Shown here one piece after another: positions 57,156-64,000 of a stretch of DNA of 64,000 bases. The position numbers were made by a program, and so were the translations under genes. The stretch spans positions 248,001 through 312,000 of the forward strand of contig CAYQUO010000001.1 of NCBI GenBank assembly GCA_964420835.1, read 5' to 3'. Position 1 is the stretch's first letter; the number at the start of each line of letters is the position of its first letter. The notes beneath the pieces are model-generated. The model worked only from the letters and a program-made list of their open reading frames with translations. It had not been told where the DNA came from and ran no database searches. This DNA comes from CAYQUO01 sp964420835. Its GTDB lineage: Bacteria; Chloroflexota; Anaerolineae; Anaerolineales; Anaerolineaceae.

Positions 57156-58213
57156 AACCGGATCCGGTTGCCGCCCTTACGGCATTGCTTGAGCACTACA
57201 GCCCCACCGGGCAGGAAGCGGCTGCGGTTGCCTGCATGGTTGGCACCATGCAGGACTTGGGTTACCAGGCCTCCGTGGATGCGGCTGGAAATGCCGTTGG
57301 AACGGTCGGGGATGGGCCCCGCAACATCCTGCTTTTGGGTCATATTGACACCGTGCCGGGCAACATCCCGGTTCGACGTGAAGGGGATAAGTTATATGGA
57401 AGAGGTGCGGTGGATGCAAAAGGTCCGCTGGCCTCTTTTGTTTTTGCAGCCTCCCAGGCCGGCATCCACCCCGACTGGCGCATCACGGTGGTCGGTGCCG
57501 TGGGGGAGGAGGGGGATTCGCCGGGGGCAAGGCATGTCTGTTCATCCCACCCGCCGGCCGGGATGGTGATCATCGGAGAACCCAGCGGTTGGCAGGGCAT
57601 TACCCTTGGTTACAAGGGCAGCCAGTGGGTGAAGGTTCGCTTCACAAAACCCACCGCTCATACCGCCTCCGGGGGCGGGAGCGCCTGCGAACTGGCGTTT
57701 TCCTTCTGGAAGGCCCTGGGCGAACGGGTCGAATCTCTGAATCAGGCGAAAACCCGGGAATTTGAACGGCTCACGCCCTCCCTGCGGGGTTTCACCTCCC
57801 GGAATGGGGATTTCGATCAGCAGGCCAGCCTGGAGATTAATTTTCGCCTGCCGGAGATGGTGGGGTCGGAGAGTATTGATGCCCTGGTGCACGAGAGCCT
57901 GCCGGACCCCCCGGTTGTGGTGGATATTGTCACCTCGCAAACCCTCCCGGCCTATCGGGCGGAAAAAAACACCCCCCTTGTCCGGGCGCTCCTGGCCGCC
58001 ATCCGCCGGAACGGTGGCACCCCGGGCTTTAAGTTGAAAACCGGCTCGTCTGACATGAACCTGGTTGGGCCGGCCTGGGGAGTGCCCATTGTTGCCTACG
58101 GACCGGGGGATTCCCGGCTTGACCATACCCCGGAGGAGCACATTGAAATCCCGGAATACCTGCTGGGAATCCAGGTCCTGGTCCACACCCTAGAAACCCT
58201 TCAGGGGTTGTAG
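57152..58213 (+). CDS. lysK: LysK, LysW-lysine carboxypeptidase (hydrolase)
   Basis: 353-residue M20-family zinc hydrolase releasing lysine from LysW. Metal residues in LLLGHIDTVPG, YGRGAVDAKGPL and AVGEEGDSPGA, with a late GPGDSRLDHTPEEH. GGAGGGGGCCGG lies before ATG 57152; upstream in-frame codons are inside lysJ. It closes the first lysine transcription unit. Confidence 0.93.
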   Translation: MKPDPVAALTALLEHYSPTGQEAAAVACMVGTMQDLGYQASVDAAGNAVGTVGDGPRNILLLGHIDTVPGNIPVRREGDKLYGRGAVDAKGPLASFVFAASQAGIHPDWRITVVGAVGEEGDSPGARHVCSSHPPAGMVIIGEPSGWQGITLGYKGSQWVKVRFTKPTAHTASGGGSACELAFSFWKALGERVESLNQAKTREFERLTPSLRGFTSRNGDFDQQASLEINFRLPEMVGSESIDALVHESLPDPPVVVDIVTSQTLPAYRAEKNTPLVRALLAAIRRNGGTPGFKLKTGSSDMNLVGPAWGVPIVAYGPGDSRLDHTPEEHIEIPEYLLGIQVLVHTLETLQGL

Positions 58214-58272
58214 GGGATAAATTTCATAATCGGCGATCCTGGTGCGAACACGGGGTTGCCGGGGAGAGGCGG

Positions 58273-58329
58273 ATGAAGCAACAAAACTTTCTGAAGCAGG
58301 AGAAGAAGCAGCCGGAACGACACCGGTAG
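58273..58329 (+). CDS. Leader ORF (18 aa, Lys-containing) upstream of homocitrate synthase
   Basis: ATG 58273 follows GGGGAGAGGCGG. The peptide is MKQQNFLKQEKKQPERHR: four Lys (two adjacent), four Gln, two Arg. A short hairpin CGGTA / TACCG overlaps its stop codon, and an intrinsic terminator lies 34 bases beyond. The combination suggests translation-sensing attenuation by lysyl-tRNA supply. The ORF is short and could be chance. Confidence 0.4.
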   Translation: MKQQNFLKQEKKQPERHR

Positions 58330-58362
58330 ATACCGTATCCTTGAATGGTGAAATGGAAAAGG

Positions 58363-58401
58363 AAGAGCGGATCTGCCAAAATCGCGGTTCCGCTCTTTTT
58401 G
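58363..58401 (+). terminator. Intrinsic terminator between the leader ORF and homocitrate synthase
   Basis: AAGAGCGGA / TCCGCTCTT, 9-bp stem with 17-base loop, running into TTTTT. It may end the lysW transcript, attenuate the downstream genes, or both. Confidence 0.8.
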
Positions 58402-58438
58402 ATGAAGAATGAAGATCGTTATGATAAGGAGATGAGAA

Positions 58439-59611
58439 ATGAGCCTTGAACAGTTTTCCATAATCGATTCCACCCTGCGGGAAGGGGAACAGTTCGTCAA
58501 TGCGTTCTTTACCACCGAGCAGAAGATCCGCATTGCCACGCTGCTGGATGCCTTTGGGATTGAATACATCGAACTGACCACCCCCGCCGCCTCGCCCCAG
58601 AGCGAAAAGGATTGTTCCGCCATCGCCAGGTTGGGGTTGAAATCCAAAACCCTCACCCACACCCGTTGTACGCTGGAGGATGTCAAACGCGCGGTTGAAA
58701 CCGGCGTACAGGGAGTGGATGTCGTCATCGGCACATCCTCCAAGTTGCGCGAATTCAGCCATGGGCGCAGCATTGATGAGATCATCGAACTTGCCCAGAC
58801 CGTTTTCGATTACTTAAAGGGTCAAAACGTTGAAATGCGCTTCAGCACCGAGGACAGCCTGCGCAGCGACCCGGAGGACCTCTTCCGGGTGTATGAAGCG
58901 GTGGACAAGATCGGGGTGCACCGGGTGGGGATCGCCGATACGGTTGGAATAGGCAACCCGCGCCAGATCTTCGACCTGGTGTCGGAACTGCGAAAACGCG
59001 TGAAGGCCGATATTGAATTCCATGGCCACAACGACACCGGCTGTGCCATCGCCAATGCCTTTGCCGCCCTGGAGGCCGGAGCGACCCATGTGGATACCAG
59101 CATCCTCGGCATCGGCGAACGAAACGGCATTACCCCCCTGGGAGGGCTGGTTGCCCGCATCTACGCCCAGGATCCGGCGCTGGTGGCAAAATACCGGCTC
59201 CCTTTGATCCTGGACCTGGACAGGGTGATCGCCCGGCTGGTCAATGTGGACATCCCGTTTAATAATTACATCACCGGCTTTTCCGCCTTCACCCACAAGG
59301 CCGGCATCCACACCAAGGGCGTGTTGAACAACCCATCCACGTACGAGGTGCTCAAACCGGAGGATTTTGGCCTCACCCGCTACATCCATATTGCCCACCG
59401 CCTTACCGGCTGGAATGCCATCCGCTACCGGGTGGACCAGTTGGGGCTGGAACTGACTGATGACGAGGTGAAACAGATCACCGAGGAAGTGAAAGCCCTG
59501 GCCGACCTGCACCCCTTGACGCTGGACGAGGTGGACAGCCTGATCTATTCCCTGCGCAAAAAACAGGAAAATGGAACACCGCTGGCCGCCGAGGTGGAAC
59601 AGGTTGGCTGA
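58439..59611 (+). CDS. Homocitrate synthase
   Basis: 390-residue DRE-TIM enzyme condensing 2-oxoglutarate with acetyl-CoA, first step of the aminoadipate route. Metal/catalytic motif DSTLREGEQF; HxH metal ligands in EFHGHNDTG; ITGFSAFTHKAGIHTKG. The 2-oxoglutarate-type motif (rather than isopropylmalate synthase) and the neighbours support the call. Lysine feedback inhibition is typical of the family. AAGGAGATGAG precedes ATG 58439. Confidence 0.93.
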   Translation: MSLEQFSIIDSTLREGEQFVNAFFTTEQKIRIATLLDAFGIEYIELTTPAASPQSEKDCSAIARLGLKSKTLTHTRCTLEDVKRAVETGVQGVDVVIGTSSKLREFSHGRSIDEIIELAQTVFDYLKGQNVEMRFSTEDSLRSDPEDLFRVYEAVDKIGVHRVGIADTVGIGNPRQIFDLVSELRKRVKADIEFHGHNDTGCAIANAFAALEAGATHVDTSILGIGERNGITPLGGLVARIYAQDPALVAKYRLPLILDLDRVIARLVNVDIPFNNYITGFSAFTHKAGIHTKGVLNNPSTYEVLKPEDFGLTRYIHIAHRLTGWNAIRYRVDQLGLELTDDEVKQITEEVKALADLHPLTLDEVDSLIYSLRKKQENGTPLAAEVEQVG

Positions 59612-59626
59612 ACAGGGAGAAAGCCC

Positions 59627-60859
59627 ATGCCTCAAACCCTTTCGGAACAGATACTAAGCCATGCTGCCGGCAGACCGGTGAAGGCGGGCGATTTTGTGGT
59701 TGTGGAGCCGGACGTGGTGATGAGTCACGATTCGCTGACCCCCTCCATCATCAGGATCCTCCAGGAGGAACTTGGGATGCAGAAGGTCAAATATCCGCAC
59801 CGGCTGGTGTTCGTGTTTGATCACGTGTCCCCGCCTTCAACGGTGGGCACCGCCGATGCACAGAACCAGGTGCGCCGGTTTGCCGCCGGGCAGGGCATTC
59901 GGCTGTTTGATGTTGGCAGGGGGGTCTGCCACCAGGTGTTGGTGGAGGAAGGCCTTGCCCTCCCCGGCAGGATCGTTATCGGAGCGGATTCGCATTCCAC
60001 CAGTTACGGGGCGGTGGGCGCGTTTGGCACGGGGATGGGTTCCACCGATGTGGCCATGATCTGGGCAACCGGAAAGACCTGGCTGCGCGTGCCCGAAACC
60101 ATCCGCATCAATTATCAAGGCCGGCTGCAGTCAGGCCTGGATGCCAAGGATATTGCCTTGAAGACCTGCAGGGAATTATCGATCTCCGGGGCCAATTACA
60201 TGGCAGTGGAATACCACGGGCTGGACTGGCTTTCGCTGCCCGGACGCCAGACCCTGGCCAGCATGGCGGTTGAAATGGGCGCCAAGGCCGGCCTGGTACC
60301 TCCAACCGCCGGGCTGCCCGGGCTGCCGTCCTCACCGGGCTGGCTCTTCGTGGAGGAACAGGCCGCCTACACCAGGGTGCTCGATTTGAACATTGACACC
60401 CTCGAACCCCAGGTTTCCGTGCCTCACGCGGTGGATCATGTGGTTGACCTTTCGGAAGTGGAGGGGACGGCTGTGGACGTTGTCTTTTTGGGGACCTGTA
60501 CAAACGGGCGCTATGAGGACCTTCAGCAGGCTGCGAAGATCCTCGCCGGGAGGCAGGTTCACGCCGGTGTCCGCATGATCGTTACGCCTGCTTCTCGGCG
60601 GGAAATGGCACGGGCCTCGGCCGATGGAACCCTCACCGCGCTCATCGAAGCCGGAGCGGTCGTCACCGCGCCGGGCTGTGGCATGTGCATGGGGAGGCAC
60701 GCCGGCACATTGGGCGATGGCGATGTGTGCCTTTCCACCGCCAACCGCAATTTCAAGGGCCGCATGGGTGCGCCAACCTCACAGATCTACCTGGCCTCAC
60801 CGGCGGTGGCGGCCGCCACCGCCCTGCGCGGCCGGTTGACGGACCCGCGGACCCTTTAG
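59627..60859 (+). CDS. Homoaconitase, large subunit
   Basis: 410-residue LeuC/aconitase-family subunit. [4Fe-4S] ligands are in FLGTCTNGRYED and PGCGMCMGRHAG; substrate/active segments GADSHSTSYGAVGAFGTGMG and STANRNFKGRMG. With the small subunit it isomerises homocitrate to homoisocitrate. Distinguished from LeuC by context; related enzymes sometimes do both. Confidence 0.9.
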   Translation: MPQTLSEQILSHAAGRPVKAGDFVVVEPDVVMSHDSLTPSIIRILQEELGMQKVKYPHRLVFVFDHVSPPSTVGTADAQNQVRRFAAGQGIRLFDVGRGVCHQVLVEEGLALPGRIVIGADSHSTSYGAVGAFGTGMGSTDVAMIWATGKTWLRVPETIRINYQGRLQSGLDAKDIALKTCRELSISGANYMAVEYHGLDWLSLPGRQTLASMAVEMGAKAGLVPPTAGLPGLPSSPGWLFVEEQAAYTRVLDLNIDTLEPQVSVPHAVDHVVDLSEVEGTAVDVVFLGTCTNGRYEDLQQAAKILAGRQVHAGVRMIVTPASRREMARASADGTLTALIEAGAVVTAPGCGMCMGRHAGTLGDGDVCLSTANRNFKGRMGAPTSQIYLASPAVAAATALRGRLTDPRTL

Positions 60860-60867
60860 GAGGCATC

Positions 60868-61362
60868 ATGGCAAGGATATGGAAGTTTGGAGCGGATGTG
60901 GATACGGACCAGATCGTACCCGGGCGTTACGCACCCTATATGCGGCCGGATGCCGATGTGGGTGGGGCCGCCTTCATCGAGGCACGGCCGGATTTTAACC
61001 AGCAGGCCCGACCGGGAGATATTATTGTGGCGCTGGAGAATTTCGGCTGCGGGTCCTCACGGGAATATGCTGTCGAGGCGCTGCGCCGTAGGCAGGTGGG
61101 CGCCATCATTGCCCTGGGTTTCGCCCGCATCTTCTACCGCAATGCCATCAACCTGGGCATCCCGCTGTTCGGATCCGCCCAGGCGGTCGAGGCCCTGCAG
61201 GATGGTGACACGGTTGACCTGGACCTGCAGGCTGGCGAGATCAGGAAAGGGGGCGGCACCTATCGCCTGGCGCCCATGCCCGCCTTTGCCCGCCAGATCG
61301 TGGAGGCGGGTGGGATCGTGGCATTTGTGCGCCAAAACGGCCATTTCCCGGGGGAAGGTTGA
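60868..61362 (+). CDS. Homoaconitase, small subunit
   Basis: 164-residue swivel domain: DVDTDQIVPGRY, NFGCGSSREYAVEAL, and ARIFYRNAINLGIP. The YAPYMRPD loop replaces the LeuD-type substrate loop. AGGAGG precedes ATG 60868. It overlaps the next gene's upstream region with no gap. Confidence 0.9.
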   Translation: MARIWKFGADVDTDQIVPGRYAPYMRPDADVGGAAFIEARPDFNQQARPGDIIVALENFGCGSSREYAVEALRRRQVGAIIALGFARIFYRNAINLGIPLFGSAQAVEALQDGDTVDLDLQAGEIRKGGGTYRLAPMPAFARQIVEAGGIVAFVRQNGHFPGEG

Positions 61363-61364
61363 CC

Positions 61365-62369
61365 ATGTACAGGCTGTGCGTGATGGAAGGGGATGGCATA
61401 GGCAGGGAGGTCATCCCGCAGGCCGTCCGGGTTTTACAGGCGGTTGTCCCGGGGCTGGAGCCGGTTCCGGCTGCTGCCGGCTGGGAATGTTTTCTGCAAC
61501 TGGGCAGTTCCGTGCCGGATGAGACGCTAAAGCGCATGCGGGATTGCCGGGCGGGGCTGTTCGGAGCCGTTTCCTCCCCCTCGCACCCGGTGGCGGGATA
61601 TCGAAGCGCCATCCTAATGCTGCGGCAAGCCCTTGACCTGTACTCGAACATCCGCCCGGTGCGCAGCCTGCCAGTCATCTCCCCACGGGCGGATGTGGAC
61701 ATGGTCATTGTCCGGGAGAACACCGAAGGCCTGTACGCCGGCCGTGAACGGGTGGAGCAGGGCGTGGCCATCGCCGAAAGGGTGGTGTCCCGCAGCGCTT
61801 CGCTTCGCATTGCCCGGCGTGCGCTGGAGATCGTCAGGCTGGGAAACCGCAGGAGATTGACGATCGTTCACAAGGCCAACATCCTGCCGCTTACCGATGG
61901 CCTCTTTCGCGACTGCGTGCTGGAGGAGGCAGCCGGCCTGCAGGGCGTAACGGTTGATGAACTCCTGGTCGACACGGCCGCCAACAAGGTGATCGGTGAG
62001 CCGCACTCCCTGGATGTGATCGTCACCACCAACTTGTTTGGGGATATCCTTTCCGACGAGGCGGCCTACTGGGGCGGCGGCATGGGAATGGCGCCCTCGT
62101 TGAACTGGGGCGATGATATCGCCATTGCCGAACCCGTGCACGGATCGGCGCCGGACATTGCCGGGAAGGGCATTGCCAACCCCATCGCAGCCATCCTGAG
62201 CGCAGCCATGCTGTGCCGCCATGCCTGGAACCTGCCTGCGGAAGCCTCCCGCATCGAAAAGGCGGTGGATGCCGCATTGGAGAGCGGCCGGATAAGCGGG
62301 AGGGACGGGTTGTTCCCGGGCCTGAAAACCGGGGAGATCACCCGGGCGATCCTGGACCAGTTAAACTAA
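61365..62369 (+). CDS. Homoisocitrate dehydrogenase
   Basis: 334-residue beta-decarboxylating dehydrogenase producing 2-oxoadipate. GDGIGREVIPQAV, NIRPVRSLP, RENTEGLYAGRE (with Tyr typical of homoisocitrate/isocitrate forms), IVTTNLFGDILSDEAA and EPVHGSAPDIAGKGIANP. ATG 61365 follows GGAAGG; a TTG at 61359 overlaps the previous stop. No aminoadipate aminotransferase is adjacent; it is presumably elsewhere. Confidence 0.91.
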   Translation: MYRLCVMEGDGIGREVIPQAVRVLQAVVPGLEPVPAAAGWECFLQLGSSVPDETLKRMRDCRAGLFGAVSSPSHPVAGYRSAILMLRQALDLYSNIRPVRSLPVISPRADVDMVIVRENTEGLYAGRERVEQGVAIAERVVSRSASLRIARRALEIVRLGNRRRLTIVHKANILPLTDGLFRDCVLEEAAGLQGVTVDELLVDTAANKVIGEPHSLDVIVTTNLFGDILSDEAAYWGGGMGMAPSLNWGDDIAIAEPVHGSAPDIAGKGIANPIAAILSAAMLCRHAWNLPAEASRIEKAVDAALESGRISGRDGLFPGLKTGEITRAILDQLN

Positions 62370-62382
62370 ATGAGGATTGACT

Positions 62383-63240
62383 ATGAAGATCGGCGTGTTG
62401 TTCTCACGCATGCGGGTTGAGGAGCGCTGGCTCTTCGAAGCGTTTGAAAAACGGAGCATCCCGTATGACAGGCTGGATGACCGGCAGGCAGTGTTAAAAC
62501 TTACCGCGCCGGAGAAATGGCGCGAATATGATGTTGTGATCGAGCGCAGCCTGTCCTACAAAAACGGGCTCTACATCAGCCAGATGTTAAATGGATGGGG
62601 GATACCCACCGTGAACATGGCTGCGGTCGCCGCCACCTGTGGGGATAAACTGACCACATCGGTTGTCCTAAACCAGAACCATGTTCCCCAGCCCATGGTC
62701 TGGGTGGCGTTTTCCGCCGGGGCTGCCCTGGAGGCCATGGATCAGATAGGGTATCCCGTGGTGTTGAAGCCGGTCATCGGCTCGTGGGGGCGGCTGCTGG
62801 CCAAGATTAACGACCGCGAGGCCGCCGAGGCCATCCTGGAGCACAAGGAAGTTCTGGGCTCCTTTCAACACTCGGTTTTTTACATCCAGGAGCACATCGC
62901 AAAACCGGGCCGGGATATCCGCTCGTTCGTGATCGGAGAGGAGACCGTGTGCGCCATCTATCGGCATTCCTCCCATTGGATCACAAATACCGCCCGCGGG
63001 GGCAAGGCCGAGCCCTGCCCGGTGACACCGCAGATCCACGAGATCAGCCTGGCAGCGGCCAGGGCGGTGGGGGGCGGGGCAATTGCCGTGGACCTGCTGG
63101 AGGATCCGGATCGGGGCTACCTGGTCAACGAGGTGAATCATACAATGGAATTTCACTCCACCGTGCCCCTTACGGGCGTGGATATCCCCGGGCTGATCGT
63201 GGATTATGCGCTGGCGCAGGCGCGGGGTGGACGCCCTTAA
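62383..63240 (+). CDS. Second LysX/ArgX-type LysW ligase
   Basis: 285-residue ATP-grasp ligase, close paralogue of the product of 53107 (ERSLSYKNGLYISQML, VVLKPVIGSWGRLLAKI, SSHWITNTARGG, LLEDPDRGYLVNEVNHTMEF). One of the two may attach aminoadipate and the other glutamate (ArgX), which would let LysW also serve arginine synthesis; the visible substrate motif is the same in both, so this is unsettled. It lacks the 30-residue C-terminal extension of the first copy. TGAGGA precedes ATG 62383. Confidence 0.88.
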   Translation: MKIGVLFSRMRVEERWLFEAFEKRSIPYDRLDDRQAVLKLTAPEKWREYDVVIERSLSYKNGLYISQMLNGWGIPTVNMAAVAATCGDKLTTSVVLNQNHVPQPMVWVAFSAGAALEAMDQIGYPVVLKPVIGSWGRLLAKINDREAAEAILEHKEVLGSFQHSVFYIQEHIAKPGRDIRSFVIGEETVCAIYRHSSHWITNTARGGKAEPCPVTPQIHEISLAAARAVGGGAIAVDLLEDPDRGYLVNEVNHTMEFHSTVPLTGVDIPGLIVDYALAQARGGRP

Positions 63241-63432
63241 AGCCGGCGGTTGCCCGTTGACGTGAAACCCCAATTGCACACAGGCCCCGGGTCGGGGATG
63301 CTGCGAGGCATTTTGTGGACGGCGCCGTTTTCCCTTGAATGCGGGGAGGGCATCCAATTCCAGGGGCGCTTTCGCCGCCGGAACACCTGCCGGCAGCCAT
63401 ACCCATTAACCCGCCCGGGCAATTCCTTTAAC

Positions 63433-64000
63433 TCATTTGCCTTGTGGGGCGAGCAGGGCGTTTTTGAACCCTGGATTGAACAGGGTGAACAACAGCCCGG
63501 CGATGACCGGCAGGCCATAGGAATAATCCCATCCTGTTGAGGGTATCGTTGCCAGGCGGATGGTTTGAATGGTGACATCCATCACCAACAGTGAGCAGGT
63601 GGCCACCAACAAGATCCACCAGCCGGAAGGCTTGCCGGCGGCGACGTGAAATATGGCCAGGAAGAGAAGAATGACACAGATCCACTGGACCGGGGCCGAC
63701 CAGGCCAGCACCCAGGTGCCCAGGCCGGCAAACATCGGTTTTTCAGGCCGGGTTAAGAGCATTCGCAGGTTGCCGGTCCCGGTGATAAAAGCATGGGTGC
63801 TGAGCATTCCGGCAAAGGTGAGGGCCAGGAAATGCCCCCATTTCAGGCACCTGTCGGCATTGCGCAACAGGATCATGGCCCAAAAAAAGGTCAGCCCGAC
63901 CATGGAGACCACCATCGGTACGGGGAACCCATGCACGAAGGAAACATAGGGCATGAACATGAATACCCCGCCCGCCGACGGAAAGGCTGCAGCCAGCAGG
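63433..64000 (-). CDS. Polytopic membrane protein, 5' part outside the window
   Basis: The frame is open beyond 64000, so the start lies outside; an ATG at 63960 is internal or alternative. At least five hydrophobic spans, for example FPVPMVVSMVGLTFFWAMIL, FLALTFAGMLSTHAF, VLAWSAPVQWICVILLFLAIF and WWILLVATCSLLVMDV. It ends in NPGFKNALLAPQGK. No family is recognised. The 190 bases between it and the ligase hold nothing supportable. Confidence 0.6.
   Translation of the reverse strand, partial: LLAAAFPSAGGVFMFMPYVSFVHGFPVPMVVSMVGLTFFWAMILLRNADRCLKWGHFLALTFAGMLSTHAFITGTGNLRMLLTRPEKPMFAGLGTWVLAWSAPVQWICVILLFLAIFHVAAGKPSGWWILLVATCSLLVMDVTIQTIRLATIPSTGWDYSYGLPVIAGLLFTLFNPGFKNALLAPQGK

Overview
The window is G+C-rich bacterial chromosome, densely packed with housekeeping, redox and metal genes. 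No rRNA, tRNA, CRISPR, phage or IS element was seen. Lipoproteins with Thr/Pro low-complexity linkers, a LysW-dependent lysine pathway, a nickel-pincer (lar) cluster and two UGA-interrupted redox genes together suggest an anaerobic member of the Chloroflexota, probably Anaerolineae. This placement is inference from gene content; no marker gene was compared.

Layout. 1-9.6 kb: end of a D-2-hydroxyacid dehydrogenase, an M32 carboxypeptidase, envelope lipoproteins and two alpha/beta hydrolases, one of which has lost its catalytic Ser and His. 9.7-17.6 kb: DEAD-box helicase, mutarotase-like protein, CDF transporter, TPM/LemA-like pair, a lone corrinoid protein, aldo/keto reductase and a lipoprotein. 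17.8-24 kb: metE, then a probable redox operon (FAD oxidoreductase, a DsbA-type selenoprotein with a Sec-Pro-Trp-Cys active site, an AhpD-like protein, AlkA, DUF488). 24-34 kb: DUF362 protein, ABC exporter, a peroxiredoxin whose peroxidatic residue is encoded by UGA, glycosyltransferase, YgiQ, LmbE, histidine phosphatase and macrodomain protein. 34-36 kb: PerR-like repressor and catalase. The peroxiredoxin, perR and catalase upstream regions share a 17-bp operator-like element.

36.3-45.8 kb is an Fe-S/metal region: small DUF5320 proteins under a PadR regulator, OsmC, an XRE-cupin-NifX fusion, a second NifX protein, two MinD-type ATPases with inserted 2x[4Fe-4S] ferredoxin modules flanking an AbrB-like two-repeat protein, a DUF59 protein, then a ZIP transporter, a CobW-type GTPase and a DUF364 protein. 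46.6-52.6 kb: a Fur-family regulator diverges from a nickel ECF transporter plus larB-larE-larC. One 16-bp palindrome sits between them and overlaps both promoters.

52.7-63.2 kb carries the alpha-aminoadipate route to lysine on the LysW carrier: lysW-lysX-lysY-lysZ-lysJ-lysK, then homocitrate synthase, both homoaconitase subunits, homoisocitrate dehydrogenase and a second LysX-like ligase. Each half is preceded by a short upstream ORF followed by an intrinsic terminator, an arrangement that looks like attenuation. The window ends inside a membrane protein on the minus strand.

Most noteworthy: the two selenoprotein genes, the two leader-ORF/terminator modules of the lysine genes, the palindrome controlling the lar region, and the paired MinD-ferredoxin/NifX/DUF59 cluster.
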